NCBI GenBank assembly: GCA_030425195.1
Contig: JAUIAV010000007.1
Coordinates: 62,001-126,000, forward strand
Origin: Gammaproteobacteria bacterium
Lineage (GTDB): Bacteria; Pseudomonadota; Gammaproteobacteria; Pseudomonadales; Azotimanducaceae
Length of the DNA: 64,000 nucleotides
Direction: 5' to 3'
Part shown: piece by piece, positions 34,358-44,321 of the stretch
Layout: each line of letters begins with the position of its first letter
Position numbering within the stretch: position 1 is the first letter of the stretch
Translations under genes and position numbers: made by a program
Notes under the pieces: model-generated
The model's input: the letters and a program-made list of their open reading frames with translations, nothing else
Database searches by the model: none
Told to the model about the DNA's origin: nothing

Positions 34358-35334
34358 GCGAAGTGCTTTCCCCGGAAGAAGTGGATGCCCTTCTGAAGGG
34401 TGTCTCCAGCGGTGACGTGGAATCCGGCGGCGGCTTCGGCATGGCGGACGCGGAAGTCCGGGCGCTCGATCTGACCAATCCGGAATGGATGCAGCACAAC
34501 CAGATGCCGCCGCTCGATTTTCTGAACCAGGTCCTGGGACGGAAGCTGGCGAACAACATCCGGCCGCTGCTGAAGAACCAGGCTCAGGTCAGCGTGGATG
34601 CGCCGCGGCTGTGCAGCTACGCCGACTACGTTGCCGAGATTTCCCGGCCGACCAGCATTCACCAGACGAACGTGTCGGCGCTGGACTCGGACGTTCTCTT
34701 CGTGCTTCACCCGGACCTGCTGCTGAACTACGTGGACTTCTATTACGGAGGCGAGGGGCCTCACGAGGACAACGAGCCTCTGAACCGTGACTTCACGGTG
34801 ACAGAGCTCGGTGTGGCCATCCGCTTCCAGAAGAAGGCGCAGCGATTCATGGCCGAAGCCTGGGAACCGGTGGCGGCACTCGAGTTCGAGGAGATCGGCA
34901 CCGAAACCAACCCGGAGTTCTCAAACTTCTTCAACCCGGCGGACGTCATGACCGTGTCCCGGTTCAACGTCTCGCTGGAAGAACGGCCCATCGGCTGGCT
35001 CGACATCCTGATTCCGAATACGGCCCTGGAGCCGTTCCAGCGCCAGCTGATCGCGGCCAGTCGGGGGGATCAGCTGCAGAAGCAGTCACGCTGGGCGCAC
35101 GCCTTCGAAGCGCAGATCAGAAACACGGAAATCGAGCTGAGTTCCGTACTCGGCACGACCCGGATCAACCTGGGTGAGCTCGTGAAACTCCGGATCGGCG
35201 ACATCCTGCCGCTCGAGCTGCCGGAGACCGTCCAGCTGACGGCAGGCTCCGTGCCGCTGTTCAGGGGCACCTTCGGGGTTTCCAACGGACACAACGCCAT
35301 CCGCATCGTCGAACGTCTCCAGAATCAGGCATGA
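34354..35334 (+). CDS. fliM: flagellar motor switch protein FliM
   Basis: C-ring component that binds phospho-CheY and FliG. The N-terminus has the CheY-binding peptide region (V-L-S-P-E-E-V-D-A-L-L-K-G-V) and the centre holds the FliM middle domain (G-E-G-P-H, F-T-V-T-E-L). The C-terminal SPOA-like domain has L-G-E-L-V-K-L-R-I-G-D-I-L-P-L. It uses a GTG start overlapping fliL by 4 bases. Length of 326 residues is normal. Confidence 0.96.
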   Translation: MSEVLSPEEVDALLKGVSSGDVESGGGFGMADAEVRALDLTNPEWMQHNQMPPLDFLNQVLGRKLANNIRPLLKNQAQVSVDAPRLCSYADYVAEISRPTSIHQTNVSALDSDVLFVLHPDLLLNYVDFYYGGEGPHEDNEPLNRDFTVTELGVAIRFQKKAQRFMAEAWEPVAALEFEEIGTETNPEFSNFFNPADVMTVSRFNVSLEERPIGWLDILIPNTALEPFQRQLIAASRGDQLQKQSRWAHAFEAQIRNTEIELSSVLGTTRINLGELVKLRIGDILPLELPETVQLTAGSVPLFRGTFGVSNGHNAIRIVERLQNQA

Positions 35335-35359
35335 CGGCCAACCACAGGAAAGCACTCTC

Positions 35360-35719
35360 ATGAGCGAAACCGAAGCGACCGTCCCGGCAACGGGCGAACC
35401 CGTCGAGCGGGCCAGGTTCGACGAGCTGGGCGAACGACCCGCCGCGGAGGGCGGACAGGACATCAATCTGGACGTGGTGCTCAACGTGGACCTGGACCTG
35501 TCGCTGGAAGTGGGCCGCACCACCATCAGTGTCAAGAATCTCCTGCAGCTCAATCAGGGTTCCGTCGTCGAGCTCGACCGGCTGGCCGGAGAGCCGCTGG
35601 ACGTGCTGGTGAACGGCACGCTGGTCGCCCGGGGAGAAGTGGTCGTGGTCAACGATAAGTACGGCATCCGGCTGACCGACGTGGTCAGCCCCGCCGAACG
35701 CATCCGGCGGTTCCAGTAA
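35360..35719 (+). CDS. fliN: flagellar motor switch protein FliN
   Basis: C-ring base protein that also contacts FliH at the export gate. The 119-residue protein has a short acidic N-tail and a SPOA domain: L-E-V-G-R-T-T-I-S-V-K-N-L-L-Q-L, V-V-E-L-D-R-L-A-G-E-P-L-D-V-L-V-N and V-V-N-D-K-Y-G-I-R-L-T-D. It lies 25 bases after fliM and 4 bases before fliO. Confidence 0.96.
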   Translation: MSETEATVPATGEPVERARFDELGERPAAEGGQDINLDVVLNVDLDLSLEVGRTTISVKNLLQLNQGSVVELDRLAGEPLDVLVNGTLVARGEVVVVNDKYGIRLTDVVSPAERIRRFQ

Positions 35720-35723
35720 TTCC

Positions 35724-36074
35724 GTGGATCCTTCCTGGACCAGCCAGACCTTCAACATGCTGGGTGCGTTGGCCGGTGTGCTGCTGCTCATCTTCGCCGC
35801 GGCCTGGTTCCTGCGGCGGCTGCAGCAGGGTCAGGGCAGCGGCAGGGGGCACCTGAGGATCGTTTCCGTGCTGCCGCTGTCCGCCAAGGAGCGGATCATC
35901 CTGCTCCAGGCCGGTGAAGAGCAGGTGCTCATGGGCATCAGCGGCGCCGGTATTCAGCACCTGCACACTCTGAAAGAACCCGTTCAGGCCGAACCCGTTA
36001 CCGACGGCGCGCCTGTGCCGCTTCAGGACTTCGCCAGTCATCTGAAAAACGTCATGGGCCGGGGGCGGACGTGA
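35724..36074 (+). CDS. fliO: flagellar export apparatus protein FliO
   Basis: A 116-residue protein with one N-terminal membrane helix (residues about 14-32) and a short cytoplasmic domain with [20 protein letters not shown], the FliO pattern. FliO helps assemble the FliPQR core. Start is GTG at 35724; it overlaps fliP by 4 bases. Confidence 0.9.
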   Translation: MDPSWTSQTFNMLGALAGVLLLIFAAAWFLRRLQQGQGSGRGHLRIVSVLPLSAKERIILLQAGEEQVLMGISGAGIQHLHTLKEPVQAEPVTDGAPVPLQDFASHLKNVMGRGRT

Positions 36075-36856
36075 CCGCACGCGCCGCCGCCATGCTGTCG
36101 ATTCTGGCGCTGTCCGCGCTCACGAGTCTGCCCGGCACCGCACATGGTGCGGATGCGGCAACGGCCGGCGCCGCCATCGCCCAGAGTGCTGCCGGACTGC
36201 TGACGCCCACCGGTCAGGCGGACGGCACGTCCTATTCGCTGACCATCCAGGTGCTGGCGCTGATGACGGCGCTCACCCTGCTTCCGGCCCTGGTCCTGAT
36301 GATGAGCTCGTTCACGCGCATCATCATCGTGCTGTCCATCCTGCGTCAGGCGCTCGGCACCGCTCAGACCCCGCCGAATCAGGTGCTGATCGGGCTGGCG
36401 CTGTTTCTGACCTTCTTCGTGATGGCGCCCGTCATCAGCACCAGCTACGAAGCAGGTCTCGGCCCCTACCTCGATGGTGAGATCGGTGTGGAGGAAGCGT
36501 TCGACAAAGGCATGGCGCCCCTGCGTGCGTTCATGCTCGACCAGACCCGGGAAACGGAACTGGAGCTGTTCGTGTCTCTGTCGGCGGACGACGTCGCCTC
36601 ACCGGAAGAGGTCCCCACCAGCGTGCTGGTACCCGCTTTCATCACCAGTGAGCTGAAGACGGCGTTCCAGATCGGCTTTCTGGTGTTCATTCCCTTCGTG
36701 ATCATCGACCTGGTGGTGGCCAGCATCCTCATGTCCATGGGCATGATGATGCTCTCGCCCATGCTCGTCTCCCTGCCGTTCAAGATCATGCTGTTCGTTC
36801 TGATCGACGGCTGGTCGCTGCTGATCGGCACCCTGGCGGGGAGCTTCTACCTGTGA
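36071..36856 (+). CDS. fliP: flagellar type III export protein FliP
   Basis: Inner-membrane core subunit of the flagellar export gate. It has a cleavable signal peptide (S-L-P-G-T-A-H-G-A), an unusual periplasmic linker, then the helical core with [16 protein letters not shown] and the conserved [10 protein letters not shown]. The C-terminal part ends [12 protein letters not shown]. Length of 261 residues is normal. Confidence 0.96.
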   Translation: MTARAAAMLSILALSALTSLPGTAHGADAATAGAAIAQSAAGLLTPTGQADGTSYSLTIQVLALMTALTLLPALVLMMSSFTRIIIVLSILRQALGTAQTPPNQVLIGLALFLTFFVMAPVISTSYEAGLGPYLDGEIGVEEAFDKGMAPLRAFMLDQTRETELELFVSLSADDVASPEEVPTSVLVPAFITSELKTAFQIGFLVFIPFVIIDLVVASILMSMGMMMLSPMLVSLPFKIMLFVLIDGWSLLIGTLAGSFYL

Positions 36857-37122
36857 CGCCGGAATCCGTCATCACCATCGGTCAGCAGGCCCTGCAGGTG
36901 ATCGTTCTGCTGTCCGCGCCGCTGCTGCTGTCCGCGCTGCTCGTGGGACTGTTCATCGGCATGCTGCAGGCGGCGACCCAGATCAACGAGATGACGCTTT
37001 CGTTCATCCCCAAGCTGATCGTGCTGGTTGCCGCGCTCTGGATCGCCGGACCCTGGATGCTGGAGCTCATCACCACCTATGCAACGCGGCTGATCTCCGA
37101 CATTCCTCTCATGATCGGCTGA
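36853..37122 (+). CDS. fliQ: flagellar type III export protein FliQ
   Basis: An 89-residue, two-helix gate protein: helix 1 about residues 16-38 and helix 2 about 55-75. It contains the [16 protein letters not shown] motif that links the helices in all FliQ proteins. It overlaps fliP by 4 bases and starts with GTG. Confidence 0.95.
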   Translation: MTPESVITIGQQALQVIVLLSAPLLLSALLVGLFIGMLQAATQINEMTLSFIPKLIVLVAALWIAGPWMLELITTYATRLISDIPLMIG

Positions 37123-37133
37123 GGCGGCATTCC

Positions 37134-37910
37134 GTGACCGAACTGCCTGACCTGTCCGCTCTGATCGCCTCGTACCTGCTCCCTTTCTTCCGGATCAGTG
37201 CCATGCTCATGATCGCGCCGCTGTTCGGCGCCCGGCTCGTACCCGCACGGGTTCGCATTCTGCTGGCGCTGGTGCTCGCGGCCGCCATCGTACCGCTCAT
37301 TCCCGCCGCACCCCCGTTCGACACCTTCAGCGCCGTTGCGGTCTTCGCCATCGCCCAGGAAATCGTCATCGGAGCGACCATGGGGTTCATGGTCCAGATG
37401 GTATTCGACGCCATCATCATCGGCAGTCAGACCATCGCCATGGGCATGGGCCTCGGCTTCGCCATGCTGGTTGACCCGCAGCGCGGCGTGAACGTGCCGA
37501 TCCTTTCCCAGTTCTTCGTCATCATGACGACGATGATGTTTCTGGCACTCGGCGGGCATCTGGTGCTGATCGAAGTGCTGGTCCGGAGCTTCACCACACT
37601 GCCGGCGGGTGCCGCGGAATTCGGGCGGGACGGCCTTTTCTCGGTGGTTGCCTGGGGATCACAGATGTTCGCGGGCGCGGTGCTGGTCGCACTCCCGGCC
37701 GTGGTGGCGCTTCTGGTGGTGAACCTGGCCTACGGCGTCATCAGCCGGGCCGCCCCTACCCTGAATCTCTTCGCGGTCGGGTTTCCGGCGACGGTTCTGC
37801 TCGGATTCCTCATTCTGCAGTTCAGCTTTCAGACCACCCTGGTCAGTCTCACCAGCATGCTCGAGGCTGCCTTCGCTGCGCTCGGCGCCCTCACGGGATT
37901 CGTGCCTTGA
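37134..37910 (+). CDS. fliR: flagellar type III export protein FliR
   Basis: A 258-residue inner-membrane export-gate protein with six hydrophobic segments. The R-I-S-A-M-L-M-I-A-P-L-F-G near residue 18 and E-I-V-I-G-A-T-M-G-F near residue 80 are FliR signatures, and A-P-T-L-N-L-F-A-V-G-F-P near residue 200 is the conserved loop. Completes the FliPQR block; flhB follows after 18 bases. Confidence 0.95.
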   Translation: MTELPDLSALIASYLLPFFRISAMLMIAPLFGARLVPARVRILLALVLAAAIVPLIPAAPPFDTFSAVAVFAIAQEIVIGATMGFMVQMVFDAIIIGSQTIAMGMGLGFAMLVDPQRGVNVPILSQFFVIMTTMMFLALGGHLVLIEVLVRSFTTLPAGAAEFGRDGLFSVVAWGSQMFAGAVLVALPAVVALLVVNLAYGVISRAAPTLNLFAVGFPATVLLGFLILQFSFQTTLVSLTSMLEAAFAALGALTGFVP

Positions 37911-37928
37911 TTTCCCGGGAGTCGAGCC

Positions 37929-39062
37929 GTGGCTGAAGAGCAGTTCCAGGAACGCACCGAGCCCGCCACACCGAAGCGGCTGCAGGAAGCGAGAGAAAAG
38001 GGACAGATCGCCCGTTCCCGGGAGCTGAACGCCATGGCAGTCACGCTCACCGGCGCCTTCGCCGTTTTCCTGCTCGGCGAAGGCATGGTGAACGATGTGA
38101 CCGGGCTCATGGCGGCCAATCTCTCCCTGCCGAGGCCGGCGGTGCTCGGCACGGAACAGATGCTCGTCTACCTCAAGGACGCAACGCTCGCCGCGGTCCA
38201 GGCATTGCTGCCCTGGCTCACGCTGCTGACGGTCGTGGCCCTGATCGCGCCGATGAGTCTGGGTGGCTGGTCGTTCAGCACTCAGGCCATGCAGTTCAAG
38301 GGCGACCGTATCAATCCCGTTGCCGGCCTGAAGCGCCTGTTCGCCATGCGCGGACTGGTGGAGCTTCTGAAGGCCATGGCCAAGTTCTTACTGGTCGGCA
38401 CCATCGCCGTGCTGGTGCTCAACTGGCTGTCGGACGAGTTCATCGGGCTCGGCCGGCAGAACCTCATGGAGGCCCTGAATCACGCCGGCTGGCTGATGGC
38501 AGTCGCTTTCGTGCTGTTCAGTGCCGGCCTCATCCTGATCGCCGCCGTGGATGTCCCTTTCCAGATCTGGGATCACGGGAAGAAGCTGCGCATGACCCGT
38601 CAGGAAGTCAGAGACGAGCTGAAGGAGACGGAAGGACGCCCGGAAGTCCGTGGAAAAGTCCGCGCCCTTCAGCAGGAGGCCGCGAGAAGGCGGATGCTGG
38701 AGGATATCCCCGTCGCTTCGGTGGTCGTCACCAACCCCACCCACTACGCCGTAGCCCTGCGCTACGACGCCGAGGAGATGAGTGCGCCCGTCGTGGTAGC
38801 CAAGGGTGCGGATCTCATGGCCCTGAAGATCCGCGAGATCGCGAACGAGCATGACGTCCCCATCTTCGAGGCGCCGCCACTCGCCCGGGCGCTCTATGCC
38901 AGCGCCGACATCGGCGATGAGATCGCGGAACGTCTGTACGTGGCGGTCGCTCAGGTGCTGACCTACATCTATCAGCTCGATCGCCACCTGGCCGGTCTCG
39001 CAGGCGCGCCGGAGCGCCCGGACATAGACATCGACGAAAGCACCGACGGAGATGAAGGATGA
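37929..39062 (+). CDS. flhB: flagellar export switch protein FlhB
   Basis: A 377-residue inner-membrane protein. It starts with the conserved E-E-R/Q-T-E-P-A-T-P-K-R-L-Q-E-A-R-E-K-G-Q basic segment, then four helices, then a cytoplasmic domain with the self-cleaving N-P-T-H motif (T-N-P-T-H-Y-A-V-A-L-R-Y). Cleavage after Asn switches export from hook to filament subunits in response to FliK. It overlaps flhA by 4 bases. GTG start. Confidence 0.96.
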   Translation: MAEEQFQERTEPATPKRLQEAREKGQIARSRELNAMAVTLTGAFAVFLLGEGMVNDVTGLMAANLSLPRPAVLGTEQMLVYLKDATLAAVQALLPWLTLLTVVALIAPMSLGGWSFSTQAMQFKGDRINPVAGLKRLFAMRGLVELLKAMAKFLLVGTIAVLVLNWLSDEFIGLGRQNLMEALNHAGWLMAVAFVLFSAGLILIAAVDVPFQIWDHGKKLRMTRQEVRDELKETEGRPEVRGKVRALQQEAARRRMLEDIPVASVVVTNPTHYAVALRYDAEEMSAPVVVAKGADLMALKIREIANEHDVPIFEAPPLARALYASADIGDEIAERLYVAVAQVLTYIYQLDRHLAGLAGAPERPDIDIDESTDGDEG

Positions 39063-41218
39063 ACTTCCAGGAGCTGAGCCGACGTCTCATGCCGTACCTG
39101 AATCACGGTCTGGGTGCTCCCATCTTCCTGATTCTGATTCTCGGCATGCTGGTCGTCCCGCTGCCGCCGTTCATGCTGGACCTTCTGTTCAGCTTCAACA
39201 TCACGCTGTCCCTCATCATCATCCTGGCCGTCATCTACGTGCAGCGGCCGCTGGATCTGGGCGTCTTCCCCACCGTGCTGCTGCTTGTCACGCTGCTGCG
39301 TCTGTCGCTGAACGTGGCATCCACCCGGATCGTGCTGCTCAATGGTCATGAGGGTACCGACGCGGCCGGACGGGTGATCGAGGCCTTCGGCGAGTTCGTG
39401 ATCGGTGGCAACTACACCATCGGCCTGGTGGTATTCGCCATCCTGGTGATCATCAACTTCGTGGTGGTCACCAAAGGGGCCGGCCGGGTCTCGGAAGTCA
39501 CCGCCCGATTCACTCTGGACGCCATGCCCGGCCGGCAGATGGCCATCGACGCGGATCTGAACGCAGGCATCATCGATCAGGACGAGGCCTCCCGGCGTCG
39601 CAACGAGATCCGCGAGGAGGCCGACTTCTTCGGATCCATGGACGGCGCGAGCAAGTTCGTGCGCGGCGATGCGGTCGCCGGTGTGCTCATCCTCTTCATC
39701 AACATCATCGGCGGCCTTGCGATCGGCACGGTACAGCACGACATGACGTTCGCGGATGCCATGCACAACTACACGCTGCTGACCATCGGCGACGGGCTGG
39801 TGGCCCAGATCCCCTCCCTTCTGCTTTCCACCGGCACTGCCATCGTCGTCACCCGGATGTCGGCGCCTCAGGACATGGGTGAGCAGGTGCTCTCTCAGCT
39901 CTTCAGACAGCCGAAGGTGCTGAACATCGCCGGTTCCGTGCTGTTCCTGCTCGGCGTCATCCCCGGGATGCCGAACGCGGTCTTCCTGCTGATCAGCGCC
40001 GCCTGCTTTGCCGGCGCCTGGCGTGCTGAACGGCTCGCCCGGGCTCCGGTGGCAGAGCCGGAAGAAGCGCCGCCGGAACCGGAAGGCGTACGCGAAGATC
40101 TGAGCTGGGACGATGTGGGGCCCGTGGACGTGCTCGGTCTCGAGGTCGGTTATCTGCTGATCCCACTGGTGGATCCGGACCAGGGCGGCGAGCTCATGTC
40201 GCGCATCCGCGGCGTGCGGAAGAATCTCACGGGCGAGCTCGGATTTCTGATACAACCGATTCACATCCGTGACGATCTCAATCTGACACCCGGTGGCTAT
40301 CGGATATCCGTGCACGGTGTGCCCGTCGCCGAAGGGGAAATTCATCCGGGCAAGGAACTCGCCATCAATCCGGGCGAAGTGTCCGGCAAGCCCGTCGGCA
40401 TCGAAACCCGGGATCCCGCCTTCGGACTGGAGGCGGTCTGGATCGATTCGACGGCCAGCGATCATGCCCGCACGCTCGGCTACACCGTGGTGGATGCCAG
40501 CACGGTGGTCGCTACGCATCTCAGCCAGGTGATCAAGACCCACGCCCATCAGCTGCTCGGACACGAGGAAGCGCAGCAGCTCATCGACCGGCTGACCGCC
40601 GGCAACGCGGCGCTGAAGGACCTGGTGCCCAAGGTAGTACCGCTGGCCTCCCTGGTCCGGGTTCTACAGGACCTCCTCGCCGAGCAGATCCCCATCCGCA
40701 ACATCCGGACCATCGTCGAAACTTTGGCGGAGCACGCGCCTGCGAATCCGGACCCCGCCAGATTACTGGCGGCCGTCCGCGTGGCGCTTGCCTCTTCAAT
40801 TGTTCACAAAATCAACGGGTTAGCGCAGGAAATCCCGGCATTTACACTGGATCCCAAACTGGAACAGATCCTGCACGACAGTATGAATCAGCGGCACGGC
40901 GGCGACGCGGCCGGCCGGAATCTGCAGCATGACGGTGGAGCGAACCAGCAAGGCATGATGAAGGATGCGTCCGGACCCGCCGAGCCTCAGGGACTCGGCA
41001 TCGAGCCGAATCTCGCGGACCAGATCCACAAGGCGCTGCTCGAGCAGACCCACCGTCAGGAGGCCCTGGGGTCGCCCGCGGTCCTGCTCGTGCCTCCCGC
41101 CATCCGCAGCTGGGTCGCGCGGTTCGTGCGTCAGGGCATCCCCGGGCTGAACGTGCTGGCCTACAACGAGATTCCGGACGACCGGAAGGTACGCCTGATC
41201 GGCGCCATCGGCGGATGA
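39059..41218 (+). CDS. flhA: flagellar export gate protein FlhA
   Basis: A 719-residue protein with about eight N-terminal helices and a large cytoplasmic domain that forms the nonameric ring docking chaperone-substrate complexes. The first half has L-R-L-S-L-N-V-A-S-T-R and the FHIPEP segment containing A-M-P-G-R-Q-M-A-I-D-A-D-L-N-A-G. The C-terminal linker and domains end with Y-N-E-I-P, the usual D-V-I-S-Y-x-E-I-P region. A C-terminal insert rich in H/G/Q (near residues 615-650) is somewhat longer than in model proteins. Confidence 0.96.
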   Translation: MNFQELSRRLMPYLNHGLGAPIFLILILGMLVVPLPPFMLDLLFSFNITLSLIIILAVIYVQRPLDLGVFPTVLLLVTLLRLSLNVASTRIVLLNGHEGTDAAGRVIEAFGEFVIGGNYTIGLVVFAILVIINFVVVTKGAGRVSEVTARFTLDAMPGRQMAIDADLNAGIIDQDEASRRRNEIREEADFFGSMDGASKFVRGDAVAGVLILFINIIGGLAIGTVQHDMTFADAMHNYTLLTIGDGLVAQIPSLLLSTGTAIVVTRMSAPQDMGEQVLSQLFRQPKVLNIAGSVLFLLGVIPGMPNAVFLLISAACFAGAWRAERLARAPVAEPEEAPPEPEGVREDLSWDDVGPVDVLGLEVGYLLIPLVDPDQGGELMSRIRGVRKNLTGELGFLIQPIHIRDDLNLTPGGYRISVHGVPVAEGEIHPGKELAINPGEVSGKPVGIETRDPAFGLEAVWIDSTASDHARTLGYTVVDASTVVATHLSQVIKTHAHQLLGHEEAQQLIDRLTAGNAALKDLVPKVVPLASLVRVLQDLLAEQIPIRNIRTIVETLAEHAPANPDPARLLAAVRVALASSIVHKINGLAQEIPAFTLDPKLEQILHDSMNQRHGGDAAGRNLQHDGGANQQGMMKDASGPAEPQGLGIEPNLADQIHKALLEQTHRQEALGSPAVLLVPPAIRSWVARFVRQGIPGLNVLAYNEIPDDRKVRLIGAIGG

Positions 41219-41228
41219 GGAGTCAGTC

Positions 41229-42710
41229 GTGAAAATCAAACGATTCCACGCCAGGACCATGCGGGAAGCGCTGCAGCAGGTCCGGGAGGAGCAGGGGCCG
41301 GATTCGGTCATCCTCTCCAAAGCGCGGACGGCGGAGGGCATCGAGGTGATCGCCGCGGTGGACTATGACGAAGCGCTGCTGCATCAGTCCAATCAGTCGT
41401 TCCTCTCCCAGGCTGCATCCGCCTCGGCAGGTGCGCCGGCGCATGCCGGACCGGAATCCAGCGAAACGTCCCCGCCCGCGTCCGGAACCGAGCGGCCCCG
41501 ATCGTCCATCGGCAGTTTCTTCGCCCGCGCCTATGCGGAGTCCGCCCCGGCAGAAGACGACGGCGGGGAAGCGAGTCTCGACGACCTGTTCGATGAGGCG
41601 GGCACCAGGGGTTCGGACGCCGGTGAACAGACCGGGGAACCGGAGACGACCGGCACGGACTTCAGGCGCCTGTTCGACGCCACGAAGACCATCGCGACGC
41701 TGCCGGAACCCGGTGCCCGGCTGGCACCGGATGCGATCGATGAGATTTCCGCCCGGCTCGCGATGCTGCAGCGGACCCTGGAGGAGGGCTTCGGCGAACT
41801 GCACTGGGTCGACCTGCAGAGACGCCAGCCGGAGCTTGCCGATGTCATCACTCGCCTCGAAGGGCTCGGTCTCTCCCGCCCGCTCACGCAGGAAATCGTC
41901 CATGCCATCGCGCCTGGAGCGGATCGGAAGAAGGCCTGGCGCAGTGCCATCGGGCTTCTGGCCAAGCGGATTCCGGTGACTCAGCAGGATGTCTGCGAGG
42001 AAGGCGGAATCTTCGCCGTGGTCGGCCCCACCGGTGCCGGGAAGACCACGTGCATCGCCAAGCTCGCCGCGCGGTTTGCACTCGAGCACGATCCGCAGGC
42101 GCTGGGACTGATCACCACGGACGGTTTCCGGATCGGCGCTCAGGAACACCTGCTCAGATTCGGCAGGATTCTCGGTGTTCCCGTTCAGGTGGCCGGGACG
42201 GCCGAATCCCTCAGAACCACCCTGGATCAGCTGGCGGACCGCAAGCTCATCCTGATCGACACGGCCGGATTCAGCCCGAACGACACCGGCATGCTGGAAG
42301 CGCTCACGCTGCTGACCCGTCACTCGCCCACGCTGCAGACCCTGCTGGCGCTGCCCGCGAACCTGCAGACCGAGGCCATCCGACAGGCTATCCGCACTTT
42401 CGACCCGCTCGGACTGGATGGCGCCATCGTCACCAAACTGGACGAAGCCACTTCGCTCGGCGGCCTGCTCTCGGCGCTCATCGAAGCTGACCTGAATGCC
42501 TGCTACGTGACCGACGGTCAGCGTGTTCCAGAAGACATCAAGACAGCCGGCCGCTATCGCGCGGGCTTCGTCAGCCAGGCGGTGAGCCTGGCCAGAACGT
42601 TCAGCGGCTCCGACGGCCTGGCGAAGACCGGTCCGGCAGCAGGTATCGAGCGCCCCTCCGGCACGCTCCACACCCTTACCAGCGAGAAGCGGATGGCCAG
42701 CTATGGATAA
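41229..42710 (+). CDS. flhF: flagellar biosynthesis GTPase FlhF
   Basis: SRP-type GTPase that marks the cell pole where the flagellum is built. The 493-residue protein has a basic N-terminal start (M-K-I-K-R-F-H-A-R-T-M-R-E-A-L), a variable acidic linker, an N-domain, and a G-domain with V-V-G-P-T-G-A-G-K-T-T (G1), L-I-D-T-A-G-F-S (G3) and T-K-L-D-E-A (G4). Its presence with flhG argues for a polar, number-controlled flagellum. GTG start; flhG overlaps by 8 bases. Confidence 0.95.
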   Translation: MKIKRFHARTMREALQQVREEQGPDSVILSKARTAEGIEVIAAVDYDEALLHQSNQSFLSQAASASAGAPAHAGPESSETSPPASGTERPRSSIGSFFARAYAESAPAEDDGGEASLDDLFDEAGTRGSDAGEQTGEPETTGTDFRRLFDATKTIATLPEPGARLAPDAIDEISARLAMLQRTLEEGFGELHWVDLQRRQPELADVITRLEGLGLSRPLTQEIVHAIAPGADRKKAWRSAIGLLAKRIPVTQQDVCEEGGIFAVVGPTGAGKTTCIAKLAARFALEHDPQALGLITTDGFRIGAQEHLLRFGRILGVPVQVAGTAESLRTTLDQLADRKLILIDTAGFSPNDTGMLEALTLLTRHSPTLQTLLALPANLQTEAIRQAIRTFDPLGLDGAIVTKLDEATSLGGLLSALIEADLNACYVTDGQRVPEDIKTAGRYRAGFVSQAVSLARTFSGSDGLAKTGPAAGIERPSGTLHTLTSEKRMASYG

Positions 42711-43599
42711 CGTCTTACCGATCAGCTCCGGACACGCCGGATCGAGGCCGAAGGACGGCCGCAATCCCGTGCAGGTGATCGCCGTCACCGCGGGCAAGGG
42801 TGGCGTGGGCAAGACCACCGTCTCCATCAATCTCGCACTCGCGCTCGGCAAGATGGGACGTAAGACCATGCTGCTGGATGCCGATCTCGGCCTCGCCAAC
42901 ATCGATACGCACCTCGGTCTGCAGCCGGCGTCCAATCTGGCCCACGTTCTGGCCGGAGAGTGCTCGCTCAGGGACATCGTCCTGCCCGTCTATCCGGGCG
43001 TGGATCTGATCCCCGCCGCCTCCGGCGTCACCCGGATGACGGAGCTCTCCGCAAGGGAACAGGCTGGTGTGATCGGCGCTTTCGACGAGCTGACCGGCGA
43101 CCTGGACGTGCTCATCGTGGACAACGCCCCCGGTATCTCCGCGAGCTCTCTGCGTTTCAGCAGCGCCGCGCACGAGGTGATCGTGGTCGTCTGCGACGAA
43201 CCCGCTTCCATCACGGACGCCTACGCAGTGATCAAGGTGCTGAGCAGAGACCACGGCGTGGATCAGTTCAACGTGCTGGTGAATAAGACAGACAACATGA
43301 AACAGGCGAAGGACGTCTTCACGAAGATCAATCGGGTCGCGGAACGCTTTCTGGATGTCACCCTGAATCCCGTCGGCGAAATCCCCCGGGACATCTATCT
43401 GCAGCGCTCCATTCAGGAGCAGGCGGGTGTGGTGCTGCGTTACCCGGGTGCGGCGTCCGCCCGCGCCTTTCACACTCTGGCCCGGAAAACCATGGCCTGG
43501 CCAGTTCCGGAAGTGCCACGCGGACACGTGGAGTTTTTCGTGGAACGGACGCTGGCCGCAGCCAGCCGTCGCGACGGCGAAACGAGACTTTCGCCGTGA
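42703..43599 (+). CDS. flhG: flagellar number regulator FlhG (FleN)
   Basis: MinD-like ATPase that limits flagellar number and, in Pseudomonas, antagonises FleQ. The 298-residue protein has the deviant Walker A motif K-G-G-V-G-K-T-T near residues 31-38, L-L-D-A-D-L-G-L-A-N-I-D (A', switch region) and an amphipathic C-terminal membrane-targeting helix region. The N-terminal tail (M-D-N-V-L-P) resembles the activation-helix stub used to stimulate FlhF. It overlaps fliA by 4 bases. Confidence 0.95.
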   Translation: MDNVLPISSGHAGSRPKDGRNPVQVIAVTAGKGGVGKTTVSINLALALGKMGRKTMLLDADLGLANIDTHLGLQPASNLAHVLAGECSLRDIVLPVYPGVDLIPAASGVTRMTELSAREQAGVIGAFDELTGDLDVLIVDNAPGISASSLRFSSAAHEVIVVVCDEPASITDAYAVIKVLSRDHGVDQFNVLVNKTDNMKQAKDVFTKINRVAERFLDVTLNPVGEIPRDIYLQRSIQEQAGVVLRYPGAASARAFHTLARKTMAWPVPEVPRGHVEFFVERTLAAASRRDGETRLSP

Positions 43600-44312
43600 G
43601 TGCGCCTTCCGAGTACCTGAAGAACGAAGGCATCGACCAGGCGGATCTGGTCAGAAAGCACGCCCCCCTGGTGAAGCGGATCGCCTATCACCTGGTCGGC
43701 CGTCTCCCGTCGAGCGTCGACGTGGACGACCTGATACAGGCAGGCACCATCGGACTTCTGATGGCCGGCCGTAACTTCTCACCGGACAAGGGCGCCAACT
43801 TCGAAACCTACGCAGGCATCCGAATCCGGGGTGCCATGATCGACGAGCTGAGAAAATCCGACTGGACCCCCCGTTCGGTGCACCGGAAGATCCGTGAGGT
43901 GACAGAGGCCATCGCCCGAATCGAAAACCAGACCGGTGCCCGGGCGAGGGACGTGGACGTGGCGGCGTCACTCGGTATCAGCACCGAGGAGTATCACGAG
44001 ATCCTGCGGGACGCGACGGCGGCAAGGCTGTTCAGCCTGGACCAGCCCGCGGACGACAGCGGCGAGCCGCTGCAGGTGGAAAGCGAGGCGGAGCGGGAGC
44101 CTTCCGAACTCCTCCAGGAAGTTACCCGGCGGGAACGACTGGTCGAACTGATCGAGGAACTGCCCGAACGGGAACGTCTGATCATGTCCCTGTATTACGA
44201 CGAGGAACTGAATCTCCGGGAGATCGGCGAAGTGCTGAACATCTCCGAATCCAGGGTCTGCCAGATCCACGGTCAGGCCCTGTTGCGCCTGAAATCACGC
44301 ATCGACGACTGA
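43596..44312 (+). CDS. fliA: RNA polymerase sigma-28 factor FliA
   Basis: A 238-residue sigma factor for late flagellar genes. Region 2 has V-D-V-D-D-L-I-Q-A-G-T-I-G-L and G-I-R-I-R-G-A-M-I-D-E-L-R. Region 4 has E-L-P-E-R-E-R-L-I-M-S-L-Y-Y-D and the HTH L-N-L-R-E-I-G-E-V-L-N-I-S-E-S-R-V. It matches FliA of the FliA/WhiG group. Its target promoters are visible elsewhere in the window (31032, 62047, weaker 46597). Confidence 0.96.
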   Translation: MSAPSEYLKNEGIDQADLVRKHAPLVKRIAYHLVGRLPSSVDVDDLIQAGTIGLLMAGRNFSPDKGANFETYAGIRIRGAMIDELRKSDWTPRSVHRKIREVTEAIARIENQTGARARDVDVAASLGISTEEYHEILRDATAARLFSLDQPADDSGEPLQVESEAEREPSELLQEVTRRERLVELIEELPERERLIMSLYYDEELNLREIGEVLNISESRVCQIHGQALLRLKSRIDD

Positions 44313-44321
44313 GATCCGACC